DNA from: Filosporella fistucella
Taxonomy: Eukaryota > Ascomycota > Leotiomycetes > Helotiales
Direction: 5' to 3'
Assembly: GCA_030077755.1 (NCBI GenBank)
Contig: JAQJZZ010000011.1
Location: 2,108,001 to 2,172,000, forward strand
DNA length: 64,000 nt
Shown here: one piece after another, positions 44,764-56,710 of the stretch
How positions within the stretch are numbered: the first letter of the stretch is position 1
Layout: each line of letters begins with the position of its first letter
Notes under the pieces: model-generated
Seen by the model: the letters and a program-made list of their open reading frames with translations, nothing else
What the model was told of the DNA's origin: nothing
Databases searched by the model: none
Made by a program: the position numbers and the translations under genes

Positions 44764-47538
44764 ATGCCACCACGAAAACGAACCAGTGCGCCAGCAGGCA
44801 GGGTATACACATCTGGGACACCATTACAGCAGACTACATTAAAGTCTGGTAAGAAGACCGTCAAATATGGAAAGCAAGGCGGCGTAAGGATACCAAAACC
44901 CAAACAGGAAACTCTTACGCAGATTTGGGATCAACCTACGGATATGCTTTCAGCAGAGGAGGATATTGATGAGCAAGAGCCTGGGAGAAGTGGTTTGGAT
45001 ATCAAGGTTGAGGCAGGGAAGAAGAGAAGAAGGACAATGGGTGATGTGGAATCGGCTCCTAAGAAAAGCAAGGCGAAGAGGAGAAGGACCATGGGTGATG
45101 AGCTTGTCGAGGACGGTGATGAAATTCACGAAGATGCCTCTGGGAAGCGGAAGGAAGCCCGGAGGACGACTGGAGATATTGAGGCTGTTGATTCCACTTC
45201 GAAACCTAGTACCAAGACGGGATCCGGACAAAATAAGTCGGTCGCTGATACAGATGATTCTGAAATTGACGAAGAGTTATTCGAGGAAATGTCTAAGCCC
45301 AAGAAAGGCAAGAGAAAGTCGGTAGCAAAACAGCGTTCAAATTCACCGGACCTAGATTCCCAACAAACCATCACACAACTTTGGAGTTTCACCACCGAAA
45401 ATGAAGAAGATGATGCGATTTTCGATGTCCCGAGCTCTTCTCAACCACTGCATGTCCCCAAATCAGTAGCAAAGTTGAAAAAACCAGGAGAGACATTAAA
45501 GACGAATCCTCCAGCAAGCTCGCCTGTTCAAGAGATGCCTCCTCCGCAAACACCACGGCGAACACTAGCCCAAGAAATTCCTTCGTCCCAATCACCAGCT
45601 ACCCCTTTCTCAATCCACTCCAGAGGATCAGCGAGGACTCGATCGCCACTGAAAGAGAAATCTGTCAATACTCCTATTCCTTTCAATACAGGTCGCAAAT
45701 CACATGTCAGTCCGGAGAAATTGCCAAAGCTGGTGATTGAAGATACCTTCGAGACGGGAACGGACATTAGTCAATTGCAACAAGTACCTTCTACGCCCTC
45801 GAAACGGTCGAGTCCGGCGAAGAGCGTGAGATTTGCACTGCCGATCGAAGAAGACGAGAACGAGGAAGAGGAAGCGGAAGAAGAAGAACAGCCCCCCACG
45901 CCTTCTAGGAAGTTACAGGGAACGCCTCGACCTACAGCTAGGTCTGTTCTGGAGATTCAAGATTCAGATGCGGACAGTGACGAGGATCTTGATTTTGTTG
46001 AGACGAGAGATTATGAAGAGGAACTGATCATGGGGACCATAGGCACAGCTCCCGCTCGTGAGGCGGAAGTGGATGATTCTGGTGATGAGAATGAAGAAGA
46101 AGAGGAGCCAGAAACTTGTTACGGCGAAATTGGGGTTGAGACTCAAAGGGCCGTTGATCGGATTGTGCAGTCTTCCCAAGCGAGCTTGGATCTAGATGCA
46201 GGAGAGATACCGATGGAGGATGTTAGAGGAGAAGAAATCAGCAGCACGAGAGAACACTTGAGGCTCAGTCCAGCAAAAGAGGATATACATGCAGATGTTG
46301 AAGAATCACAACAAGACGAAAGCGCGGATGAGGGGGATGTTGAGATGGAAGAAACAAATATTGAGAAGACACAAATGATGGAAAGTCAGAGATTGGCAAC
46401 TCAACATATGAACACTATGGCGCCAAGAACAGCTAATTCTGACATATTCATTTCGATTGCTTCACAGCATGTTGGCAATATTGTCAATGGTACCAAGGAT
46501 CACGAATTTCGAACCTGGTCCTTTGCACCAAGTGTCCGCCGCATCTGGATCTACGAAACCAAGCCTATTTCTCAGGTGAAATATATGGCCGAAATCGGTC
46601 CTGTCAAACACCCTGGCGAGATTGTAGATGAAAAAGGAATCGGCAATGCTGAATTTAGCTCGGGGAGAAGCATCTATAAGTTTGCGTATGAGATATTACA
46701 ATTATATCCTCTGGCGGATCCAAAAACTCTGAAGGAGTTGACTGATAGGGGATGGCTCAAGACTGCACCTGTGAGATTCAACTGGGTACGACCGGCTGTG
46801 TTGGATGAGTTGATGGGGAATATTATGCCTCCTCTCTTCGACAGAGATGAAAATCCTTCTTCTTCGTCGACTGATACACAGGAAGCTGGAGAACAGCTTC
46901 TAAGTACGATACGACAGTTTACACAGCCTGCTACTGTTCCCGATCTTCCTTCGAGTCCGCCTCCCAAAGCGGCTACGGCTCCGCTTATACCTTCCAGCCC
47001 TCTTCCAGTCAATCGTGGGACATATAACCAGATATCTCTTACGGCTGGAGGAACAAGTACACCCCGTCGATCGCAACGAAATTCGAGATATCCTCCTCCA
47101 TCACAGGCTACGACCGTGGATCTATCACAGCCGCAAACGCCTCTCGATTCCCAAGCTGAAATTATCTGGGAATCACCTGCTCGTCCAATCCCAGTCCAAT
47201 CAAGTACACCTCATGCCTATCAAACACTCCTTCATCTACAATCCAGTACACCACGCCGTCTCCCTTCTTCTCCTTCTCGATCCAATTCCCGCTCTTCTCA
47301 CCATCTTCCTTCTCCTCGACACCCACATTCTTCACCACATGTCCCATCCCAGCACAAGAAAACAAATCAGAGACAGGAGATATCGCAGCTTGAAAGCGAT
47401 AGTGTTGTACCATACAGCATGGCTAGCTCGCAGCTTCTTACCAAGAGCCAATTATTCCCTGAGAGTTTACTCGGGGAGAGTATGCCGGGCCCGCCGGTAT
47501 GGATCGATGATGAAGATGAAGACGAGATAGAGGATTGA
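44764..47538 (+). CDS. Nuclear ASCH/PUA-like-domain protein with PIP-like motifs
   Basis: A single exon of 924 residues with three parts. Residues 1-550 are disordered, with basic and acidic runs. They include QETLTQIW (48-55) and QQTITQLW (200-207), which share PIP-box spacing Q-x-x-[LI]-x-x-[LI]-W, and three RRT[MT]GD motifs (about 89-94, 107-112, 133-138). Residues about 558-690 form an ASCH/EVE-like PUA fold (DIFISIASQHVGNIVNG, KDHEFRTWSF, RRIWIYETKPISQVKYMAE, GWLKTAPVRFNWVRP). The C-terminus is Ser/Pro/Gln-rich with an acidic end. About ten full CDK sites ([ST]PxK/R: SPLK, SPEK, TPSK, SPAK twice, TPSR, TPRR three times, SPSR) dot the disordered parts. PUA/ASCH domains bind RNA or modified bases in other families. 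A nuclear, replication-linked role is inferred; the exact homologue is not known to me. Confidence 0.82.
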   Translation: MPPRKRTSAPAGRVYTSGTPLQQTTLKSGKKTVKYGKQGGVRIPKPKQETLTQIWDQPTDMLSAEEDIDEQEPGRSGLDIKVEAGKKRRRTMGDVESAPKKSKAKRRRTMGDELVEDGDEIHEDASGKRKEARRTTGDIEAVDSTSKPSTKTGSGQNKSVADTDDSEIDEELFEEMSKPKKGKRKSVAKQRSNSPDLDSQQTITQLWSFTTENEEDDAIFDVPSSSQPLHVPKSVAKLKKPGETLKTNPPASSPVQEMPPPQTPRRTLAQEIPSSQSPATPFSIHSRGSARTRSPLKEKSVNTPIPFNTGRKSHVSPEKLPKLVIEDTFETGTDISQLQQVPSTPSKRSSPAKSVRFALPIEEDENEEEEAEEEEQPPTPSRKLQGTPRPTARSVLEIQDSDADSDEDLDFVETRDYEEELIMGTIGTAPAREAEVDDSGDENEEEEEPETCYGEIGVETQRAVDRIVQSSQASLDLDAGEIPMEDVRGEEISSTREHLRLSPAKEDIHADVEESQQDESADEGDVEMEETNIEKTQMMESQRLATQHMNTMAPRTANSDIFISIASQHVGNIVNGTKDHEFRTWSFAPSVRRIWIYETKPISQVKYMAEIGPVKHPGEIVDEKGIGNAEFSSGRSIYKFAYEILQLYPLADPKTLKELTDRGWLKTAPVRFNWVRPAVLDELMGNIMPPLFDRDENPSSSSTDTQEAGEQLLSTIRQFTQPATVPDLPSSPPPKAATAPLIPSSPLPVNRGTYNQISLTAGGTSTPRRSQRNSRYPPPSQATTVDLSQPQTPLDSQAEIIWESPARPIPVQSSTPHAYQTLLHLQSSTPRRLPSSPSRSNSRSSHHLPSPRHPHSSPHVPSQHKKTNQRQEISQLESDSVVPYSMASSQLLTKSQLFPESLLGESMPGPPVWIDDEDEDEIED

Positions 47539-49865
47539 ATGCAGTATTTAAATAGGGAGTGGGATAGAGAGCGGTGAGGTTGGAGATTGAATTACGTTGG
47601 ATTAAATTTGATTCACGGCGTTTGAGATGTGATGAAGGGGTTGGATTTGGTTGTACAAGTGGTAGGAGAACTGGATCTGTTGCATAGAATGCGGAATAGG
47701 ATATATATATCGGATAGCTAAGCCATCAATCAAGAGCATGTTTTGGCTCTACAATTACTGATATACCTCACTCTGCTATATGCCGGTGGATATCTTTTGC
47801 AAATCCATTTTCTCTCATGAAATCACCGACTGTGCCTCATTGCAACCTGTGAAATATGTTCAAATTTGACGAGGTAGCTTGACTGCATGCGGTATGATTC
47901 CTAGCTCCCTGTTCCAGCAAGTAGGATTTAGATACCTTGATTGAGTGATTGTTTAATAGTATCTAGGAGAGGATTTTCCTAGTATTGATATGCCGGACAA
48001 TGAAAGATGAAGAGGGTACACGGTACGAACTGTAAAATAAAGCCTAAATCCCTGAACAAATGATAAAAATACCAAAAAAACCTCTTAGATAAACTCTTAA
48101 ATTTTAACCTTAGCCATTCTATGTTAGTGATTTTATGCTATCATGGGATGAATTCCGTTCTTGTATCACGACAAGAGCCCTCAGGAAAAATCCTGGACCT
48201 TGATCAAGACGGATATAATCCACATGATTCCAAGCCCCCCCCAGGATTCCACTATCCAGCCCTCATATAAGATGTCCTCCTAACATGAAAAACCCATTGT
48301 CAAAAATCGGTACAATATATTAAATGCATAACGCCCCATGCAACCTCCAGATCTAGATCTTCTCACCCCTCACAGCTGACCGCAAGCCTCCAAAACACCC
48401 ATGGTATCTCGATTTCCTTGCTCATTTGCCGCAACGTTGAATAGGACAGGATACCGCAACCAAGTATGTTGATACAACACGGAGATAGAAGGGGTATGCA
48501 TCTCTCTTCATCAGAGCGAAGCACAGCTATATCAAGCTGTAATCACCAATCTACCCGCTTCAATTGCTAAGCTGCCGCATCTGAGAAGTCCACGCAGCAA
48601 GCAAGGGAATGATACGTAACCAACAATATCCTAGGGATATGAAGGGCAGGTAAACTAAGCCCTAAGACATGATCGTAGTTAGAGTGGAACAAGACAAGGT
48701 GGAACCGAGCAGGGAGACAAGCCAGATACCGATGATACATGCATTTCTCACTTTTCGATCTCTAGACATACACGCCAGATCGAGGCTCGATGGTAGTGGA
48801 TATGCTCCAGGCTCACCTCGGAGTTTTGATAAAAGTGGATTCGGGTAATGAGGAGCGAGTGGGACATGGTGCTGGGTTCAAGGGGAGGTGGAGTTGGAGT
48901 TTAGCGAGCAGCGGGTATCTCGAGGGTTCTTGAGTCTTGATCTGCTGGCGAGATATGCAGGAGTGACATCTCGGATACAGATCTTGAAATACGAAGTACT
49001 GTACTGCTTCTGAGACTGTGTTCAGGTGGTAAGGTTATGTCCGTAAAAGCGCGTAGGTAGGTAAGATCAGTTGTCCGAAAACAATCTCGAATGAGAGCAG
49101 CCACTATCTCTCGTTAAAGAAAGGTAATAAAGAGTGGAAAACATGCATAAGTATGCAGAAAGAGAAACGATCATGAGCGGAGAAATCTCTCCGTATGCAA
49201 GTCTCCCAAATCTATACCCTCCCGCAAACCTCCCAAGCCAAGAATCGTATGAAGAAGAACCACGTGACACGCTTCTTAGAAAGAGGCACTATCAAGTCCC
49301 CAGGTCCGCTCTCTGATTCCCAAAATCCTGGCAGTACCAGATGCACGAAATAATCGGTACGCATAGGATGGCCGAGTACGGCACCTCTGCAATGGGTTGG
49401 CGATGTGTCGTGCGTCGCAGACCTCGCCCCGATCGGTACAGAGATTGAGTCTGGCTCTGGATCGAGCCAACTAGAGGCAGAACATAACGCTTGACGCTTT
49501 TGCCCTTCCACCCCAAAAGTCGAACAAAAAAATGGAGATGCCCTTCAACGGAAGCGTCTAACTAGGTACCTTTTATGCGCTCTGCTTAATTAAGAGTTGT
49601 AGTGTGCGTTTTTGGCAAGCGTGTCTATTCTCCCGCCCATTATGAGCTACTAAACTAGTTAGCTGTACCCTTCTTTTCCACCCATCGGTTTCTGGTGATA
49701 CCTTTCTTTTTCTATTCTTCGATTAGAGGCATATGTAACTATGTTGTTGCTGTCGACTGTACGCCGTATTAGACTCTCGGGCTCAGGGTTCTGATCTCGC
49801 TGGTACATGGTAACTTTGGGATCGTTGGGTGGGAATTATTCGGGTTATTGTTGATTACATAAGGC
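47539..49865. other. Long upstream region of the LOV gene
   Basis: This 2.3-kb region lies between the ASCH/PUA-like gene and the LOV gene and has no credible gene. GATCGA motifs (either strand) occur at 48755-48760, 48778-48783 and 49460-49465. Long promoters with GATC-type sites are common for light-induced fungal genes. Confidence 0.4.
48755..48783. promoter_or_regulatory. Pair of GATCGA motifs, possible White Collar sites
   Basis: TCGATC at 48755-48760 and GATCGA at 48778-48783, inverted and 17 bp apart, about 1.1 kb before the LOV start codon. A further GATCGA is at 49460-49465. GATC-GA-type sequences are reported White Collar complex targets in Neurospora. Chance occurrence in 2.3 kb is not excluded. 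Confidence 0.3.
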
Positions 49866-50762
49866 ATGAATAGAGAATATCAGAGTCAGCAGCAGAGGCT
49901 GGAGGAGGTGAGTTGTTTCTTTTCGTATTTGTCGGCTATTATTGGTTTCTTAGACGAAATGGCATGCCTATCACGTGCGGGGCTGATCTATGGCGCTGGG
50001 AATAGCTTCGAAGAGAGGTTGCTAGACGGGGACAGCAGGGTTCAAGTGGTGCGGGATATGGGTCCAGTTCGGCGGGGAATTATCAGAGTTTCCAGCATGT
50101 GGCTGGGAATGGGGCGTATGGGTACAATTATGCGGAGAGTTCAGGAAATCAGTCAGTGTCAGATCCGATGATATATCAGGGTGTGTATTCTCCAAGCGGG
50201 TTTGATATCATGGGGATATTAGTACGTAATATGTTTCTCTCTGTTCCCCCTCTCTTTTGATCCCCTCACTTAATTTTCAAAGTTTTCTTTACTTTGAGAA
50301 ATACATCATATATTCGTCCACTAACCCCAACAGATCCGTATCCAACAACGTCCCAACCCAACCATAAACATAGGCAACATCGACAGCGGTGCTGCCCTCA
50401 TAGTCTGCGACGGCGACGCCCCAGACTTTCCTATAATATACGTTTCCGAGCCCTTCGAACACTTAACAGGATACCAACAAGACCAAATCATTGGTTATAA
50501 CTGCCGCTTCCTGCAACACCCACCCGGCCGTAAATGCTCGGATCAGAACATCAATAACACGAATGCGATTGCAAAGAGAGAACTGAAAACGAAGATGGAC
50601 AGGAGAGAAGAGTGTAGAGTTCGCTTGATCAATTTTAAAACCGATGGGACGAGTTTCGTGAACGTCCTTACGTGTATCTCTATCAGATGGGATGAGGGGA
50701 ACGGACAGGGGCGGAACTTTGTAGTTGGCTTCCAGGCTGATGAGAGGAGTCTATATCGGTGA
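49866..50762 (+). CDS. VIVID-type LOV-domain blue-light photoreceptor
   Basis: Three exons (49866-49907, 50018-50221, 50334-50762) give 224 residues. The N-terminus is Gly/Ser/Tyr-rich with YSPSGFDIMGIL, the cap region that marks VIVID-like proteins. The LOV core follows: NPTINIGNIDSGAALIV, PIIYVSEPFEHLTGY, and GYNCRFLQ, whose Cys (about residue 139) forms the photo-adduct with flavin. RRECRVRLINFKTDGTSFVN-LTCISI and NFVVGFQAD complete the core. In Neurospora, VIVID damps White Collar signalling during light adaptation. The loop after the reactive Cys is shorter here than I recall for Neurospora. The first splice acceptor (50017) was chosen by frame and reads AGAGAG|G, so the N-terminal join is the least certain part. 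No DNA-binding domain is present, which separates it from WC-1. Confidence 0.87.
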
Positions 50763-51491
50763 CGGATTACCACCTTGGGTTTTCTATCTGGTCTATGGAC
50801 CAATGGAGGAGTTGTGAAATTTTGGGGTGCAAGGCGTTTGGAGGCATACATATTATGGGAGGATCACTGCGCTCCAATTACCTCTGATGCATATTATTGC
50901 ATAGCGAACTGGGTTTTTATATCAGAGGAAAGGCGCCCTTTGAGGTTGGTCTTGGGTAACTTTATGTGGACTGCGAGAGGGAGCATGGCTTGAATTAGAG
51001 TGATATTCTTCTACCGCTTCCATCAGAGATTGTGTAGGACAGGAAATTCAAGTTTCCAGGACACTTGAAATGAGATATGTGCCTTATTTGAGGCTTTTTT
51101 GATAGATCGACTACCAAAAGCTTTCTGTAAATTGTCAATTGTACCACCCAGTTGTGGTCTACGACCATAATAGGACATGCTTCCGAAGCAGTGGTACTGT
51201 ATCGTGGATAGCACGCACGTGTGACATCCCTACATCGAAAATGGAAAGGTAACTTCGCATTGAGGGAAAATTGGAGTGAGGAGGTACTACCTCAGGACAC
51301 GAACTGTCTTTTGAAGCACTAGGAGGAACCTTGCTCGGTGGGGATATATTAAGCAGTACTTCATATACGTAATCTTACTATATGGGATCTATCATCCTCA
51401 TTCTACGCCCTATATTATCTATAAACAAATGAAATGAAATGCAGTACGCAGTATACATAGACATAAAAAACCCTTAACAAAAAACTCTCAT
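50763..51491. other. Spacer between convergent genes
   Basis: The LOV gene and the ABC transporter converge here across about 730 bp. No gene is seen. Confidence 0.4.
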
Positions 51492-54400
51492 CTACTCCTC
51501 CTTCTCCTTCTTCTTTCCCTTCGGCACTCTAATCAACCAATACATACCAATAGCCCCAAAGATATTAAAAACAATAAACACCCACATCAATCCCAAGTTC
51601 CTCCATCTCTCGCTGTATTTCGCGCTCACACCAGCCAGGATAGCATTCGTGTCTGAAACAGGACAGAAAGAACAGTCGGTTGTGGTGCTGTTGTCTAGCA
51701 GATAGCCGCCCGCGTATGAGATAAACGGAGCCATGTATTCGCCACAGGTTTGGGTGGAAGGAGGGTTAAAATGCAAGATCTCAATGGATGAGCAGACGAC
51801 TTTCGTGTTGGCGAGACCGGTGGAGAGCATGCCGCTTACAAGGTATGTGAAGGGTGAGATGCGGTACATGAAGATCCAGAAACCGGGCAGCGCGGTTGGA
51901 GATGCAAGAACACTATTATTCATCAGCAAGGACCGACATACCTGAGGGAAGGAAATCTTACCCGCAGAAAATCAAACATAGTGAGAACATCAAGTTAGCA
52001 ATATTACCCGCATTTTCTGCCGTCTCCACACCCGCAACAACGAAATCGGTAAACGTGCCCGCGAACATCATGAAACTCCATATGAACATGAACATAAGGC
52101 CTCCTCGCTCGGTAACAGCATCTGTAGGGATCGCATTACGGAACATGCCGATAGGGTAGTACCATGTGAAATAGATGATTACGCCCATAAGCGTATTCCA
52201 AGGCATTTCTACAATGATGTTGGAGAGGATAAAGACGACCCATGAATATGTCTTTGACGGTCGCTCACGGACCTCGTATAAAGCACGTTGAGTACAGAAA
52301 TGGGGCATAATTTGTTGGCATAGATTACCAAAGACGGTGAGGAGCATGAAGATGGAGAAGAGCTGGTTTTGCATTCCTTGAAGGGAGGTAGGGGATTTCC
52401 AGAAGGAGAAACCGACGAAGAGACCCTGAATTTGTTAACATATTTAAGCTAGTAGCGGAAGGGAAACATACAATGGCTGTGCAGAGAGCTGTCTTAGAGT
52501 AGAGATATGAAGGAGTTCGCCAGTATTGTTGGAAGACCCGAGCTAAGACTGTTGTCATTTGTAGAGGCAATGGTGCCGCAAACTGGTCGAGTGCTGTAGG
52601 ATCGGTGTCTTGTGGTTTGTGGCTCAATGTTTCTTTCATGCTTGCAAGTTCTGCTTTGACGGCTTGTCGTTCGGCGGACTCGTTCCAAGTTTTAGGCCAG
52701 TCGATATCTGTTTCAGACCCTGGAGCAGCACCGATAACCTAGAGATGTTAGCATGTCTTTGATCTATGCTGAAGCATTGCCTTACCTCGAGCATTTTCTC
52801 AGCCGGATTGTCCTCAGGTCCAAACTTCAAGGAGCCCTTGCTCTCAAAGTAATTGATCAGAACGTTTGAATTTTCTCCAATTTCTCCAAAGTAAACTGTC
52901 TTTCCACCTTTTGCCAGGAACAGAAGACGATCAAATTCTTGGAACAGAATCGCAGATGGCTGATGGATTGTGCAAAGAATGGCTTGGCCATTATCAGCCA
53001 ATTTACGAAGGAGAGCGCAAATGGACCAAGCGGTCTGACTATCAAGCCCGGAGGTAGGTTCGTCGAGAAAGAGAAGGAGAGCAGGTTTGGCTGCTAGTTC
53101 GACACCGATTGTGAGTCGCTTTCTTTGTTCGACGTTGAGCCCTGAGACGCATGTTAGATTGCTTTTGACCACAGACGGCTATAATTGCATACCTTCTCCC
53201 GGAACACCAACGATGGCGTCAGCATAGGCCTGACGAAATGATCAGCATGATATTCTAAGGGGGTATTCCATATATAGAGATTTTTATTCCCAAGGGCAAA
53301 CTAAGGAAGATGAGGAACATCGACTCACCTCCATTTCAAGAACCTTGATAACTTCATCAACATAAGCAATCTTCTCCTTTATCGGGATGGTCTTCGGTTG
53401 ACGCAAGACAGCACTGAAAGTCAGGGCTTCCCTCACAGTAGAGGTAGCCAAATGAAGATCCTGCTGTTGAACATATCCAGTCTTTCTCTGGAAGCCGGTA
53501 TCACGTTGCCGGCCGTCGACGAGCATTTGGCCAGTAACGACACCCATTGTAGTACGAGAAGCGAGAACATCCAGAAGCGTGGTCTTTCCTGCTCCGGATA
53601 CACCCATCAGTGCTGTCAACGTTCCGGGACGCACCCAACCATCGACATCATCCAGCAATCTGCGTGTTTCTTTTTTGATCTTTATGTCGTAGTTTACACC
53701 ATCCCAGTGGAAAACTGCGGTCTGCTTTTGAATGTGGGCAGGAGCATCTGGAACCGTCTTTGTTCTAGCAAGGACAACCTCTGTGTTGACTCGATCCTCG
53801 ATATTGGATTCCTCGTCAGCCTTTGGACTTGGGTCTGGTACACCACCACGTCTAAAGAGAAGAACTTCTCCCTTGCTCTTCTTTGCAGAGATATATTCTG
53901 TTGCAAGCAGGTAGACGGCACATCCGAATACCATCAAGCCGAACATGGCACCTAAATTTCTGTCCATCGTTAGACTTCATTCAAAAAGGTTGTCATGCAG
54001 AGGGTGGCATACCTCCAGAGATGAGAGTAATAATATTTGAAGTTAACGTTGATGTAAGTATCTCCGTCGACAAAATTAGCTCCAGCAGCTGCTCCTGTTG
54101 TGGAACAGATTTTCTCCAGTTCAGGCACATTTTCGTAACCAGGACCCGTTGGGACGAACATTTGTGGTGCACAAGGAATTTTACGATTGTGGAACTATAT
54201 TACTTGTCAGAACTGCCCCAGTCCAGACTCTGCGGAGCATACCTCATTAATCATTAGAGCTTCGAACCCATAGGCCACAGGATCAATGTAGTTGAGCCAT
54301 CTGAACCACGGGTGCATGTCTCGAGTTGGGATTGCAAAGCCTGTGTAGATGACCAGTGCGAGAATAAATACAGCTGCTGGTGCCATCGCCTATGTACAAG

Positions 54401-56710
54401 TACAAATTAGCTTTGTCCAAGGAATTCTCTAGAGATAGCTTGCCTGGGATAGTGTGCGCGAAAGTGCAGCAATAGAGCGGAAGTACATGGAAATCGTCAA
54501 TGTACACATGAATGTAAACAGATAAAATACAAAGAAGTGTCCTGGGTCCCGTCGAAGGTTTGTCATGAAGTAGAGAGCAAGGTTGAAAACAGTGGCAGTC
54601 CCAATTTTGTTAGGTAAATCGCATATCATAGAGGCGATTGCTTCGCAAAATGGATGGTAGAAAGCATATTTGGCCTGTTTTTCAACAATAGGCCGTTGAG
54701 CATACAAAGTCAAAATCTATGGACTGATTAGCACAATAATTTCTCCCCCGTATAATCTGGACTTACCTCCAAAGAGCTTTGGAAGGCCGCCATCAAAATG
54801 GCAAAGAACAGCAAAGCTCCACGAGCATAGAGATTTGCAGTGTCGTTCTTTAGGTTGTAGAAAACACTACCAATGACGAGTGCCATGCATCCATTGCCGA
54901 TGAATCCTGTGAGCATCAAACTCATATCACCTTGCAGTCTCTGAAACCCTCGCTGCATGCAAAGCTGAATTTGCATGACAACTGAAAGGGTATACGGGGA
55001 TTTGATGCGCTGTGATTTGGCTTGGGCGGCTAGGGACGGGCAAGTTAGTTACATGTTTCCCGAAACTTTGAGTGTAGGGCCCTACCTCGACGACTCTCTT
55101 TGAATTTCTCCAGATGCTCTCCACCAACTGGATACTGACGATCAAACTCATCAATCTCCTTGATCAATCGCATTCTATCTTCGCTGTTGTGCCAAGCTGC
55201 TGCGAACTCGGCTGGAGTGAAAGGAGTCTTTCCCTCGAAGCCAGGTCTTACAATACGCTCAGCAGGACTGGTGATGGAGGTGAGATAATCGGCAGTGGTC
55301 TGTCGTGGTGGACAGTCAAATCCCATGTTCAAGAAGTATTGTTTGGCTGAGTGGATGTCTCCGAAGTAAATTTGTCTCCCTTCGTAGAGGAGTGCGACTT
55401 TATCAAAAATCTGTCCAAATTAGTTTTAGATCTTACTTGATGGGTGATGACTACTAACATCATAAATGGATTGAGATGCCTGGTAGATAGCCACGACGGC
55501 AGCTGAACCAGCCAATTCAGTCGACAATCTCAAAGTTCTAACAAATTCAAGGGCCGTTGCGCTATCGAGTCCACGAGTACTGTTATCCCAACATTGCAAA
55601 GGACTTCCACCTAGAGCGCTGTTAAACAATTAGCGAGTAGCAAGAATATGTTATATATTTTTCAAACTTACGCCTCTGCTATGCTGACTCTCTTACGTTC
55701 ACCACCACTGACACCACGAATGAAATCGTTTCCGACTTTTGTGTTCAGGGTGTGTGTAAGTCCAAACACCGCCATGATAACATCGCGCATGTGGGCGGCA
55801 TATTGATCTCTTGTAACCCCTGGGATGCGATTTCTTGGTGCTGTATAACAGTCAGTATGGCAATTCCCCTAGACAGCGCCTTGCATACCACGAGCGCGAG
55901 CAGCAAATTCTAGAGTTTGGCCCACAGTCAGTTGAGGAAAGTGCACGTCGACTTCGGCCTGGTAAATGCATTCGCCTCGGAAATCGTTGTGCATTTGTTT
56001 CATTGAAATTCCTTGGTAATTAATAGACGCATTCTCGTCCACAAAGAAGCCGTCCGTTTCTCCAGAAATTGTTTTGAGTAAGGTAGAGCAACCACTGTTT
56101 AGATGTCAGTATGAAAAGATTATGATCGTCCCATCTAAACTGACCTTCCAGGTCGTCCAAGAACCACCAACATCTCCCCACTCCGTACTAAACCTTCGAA
56201 GTCCTTCAAAATTTGGATCTTAGTTTGTTGTCTCCTACCGATCATCCTTTTAAACAATGTCGGAAGCTCTAAGGGATAATTTCCAAAGGTTTTCTGATAA
56301 TCGGTCGACTCTCCGAAACCATGCGCACTCAAGTTCTTGTAAGCAATACCAGCTACTCTTGCGGGATATCTCTCAGGATCTCTTGATTGGATATGTATCA
56401 AATTTTGAGTCCACGCACGTTGACTGAAATGGCCTGAGAATGGATCTAGAAGTGGGTTGTCGGTTCCATCGAAAGGATTAATGTACTCTCCATTGGCATC
56501 TCTCATCGAGTGTTGTGTCAATGCACGCGCAAGCTGATTGACCTTGATCTCTCCACCATCTTCGGATGAATCTAAATTTGAATCTCGTCTTGGGGTCTCT
56601 GCTCTACTCTCTTTACTAGTAGCATCATCAATCGCGTTCTCTCTTGGTTCCTCTCTGGTGTCGGCGATACCCTCAGCCTTCTCCGATATTGGCAGGGCTG
56701 CAGACGCCAT
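51492..56710 (-). CDS. PDR-type full ABC transporter (ABCG, CDR/PDR5-like)
   Basis: Fifteen exons with 14 introns (mostly 46-56 nt, one 99 nt) join to 1488 residues in frame. The layout is reverse: NBD1, six TMs, NBD2, six TMs. NBD1 has [12 protein letters not shown] (Cys instead of Lys in Walker A) near residue 185, the signature [12 protein letters not shown] and [10 protein letters not shown] (Trp/Asn in Walker B). NBD2 has the canonical [12 protein letters not shown] near residue 880, then [12 protein letters not shown] in place of the C-loop and [10 protein letters not shown]. This asymmetry is a hallmark of PDR pumps. The family exports azoles and plant toxins from the plasma membrane; the substrate here is unknown. 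The C-terminal half ends in [21 protein letters not shown]. One intron appears to be GC-AG (54390-54443). All exon phases agree, so the gene looks functional. Confidence 0.93.
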
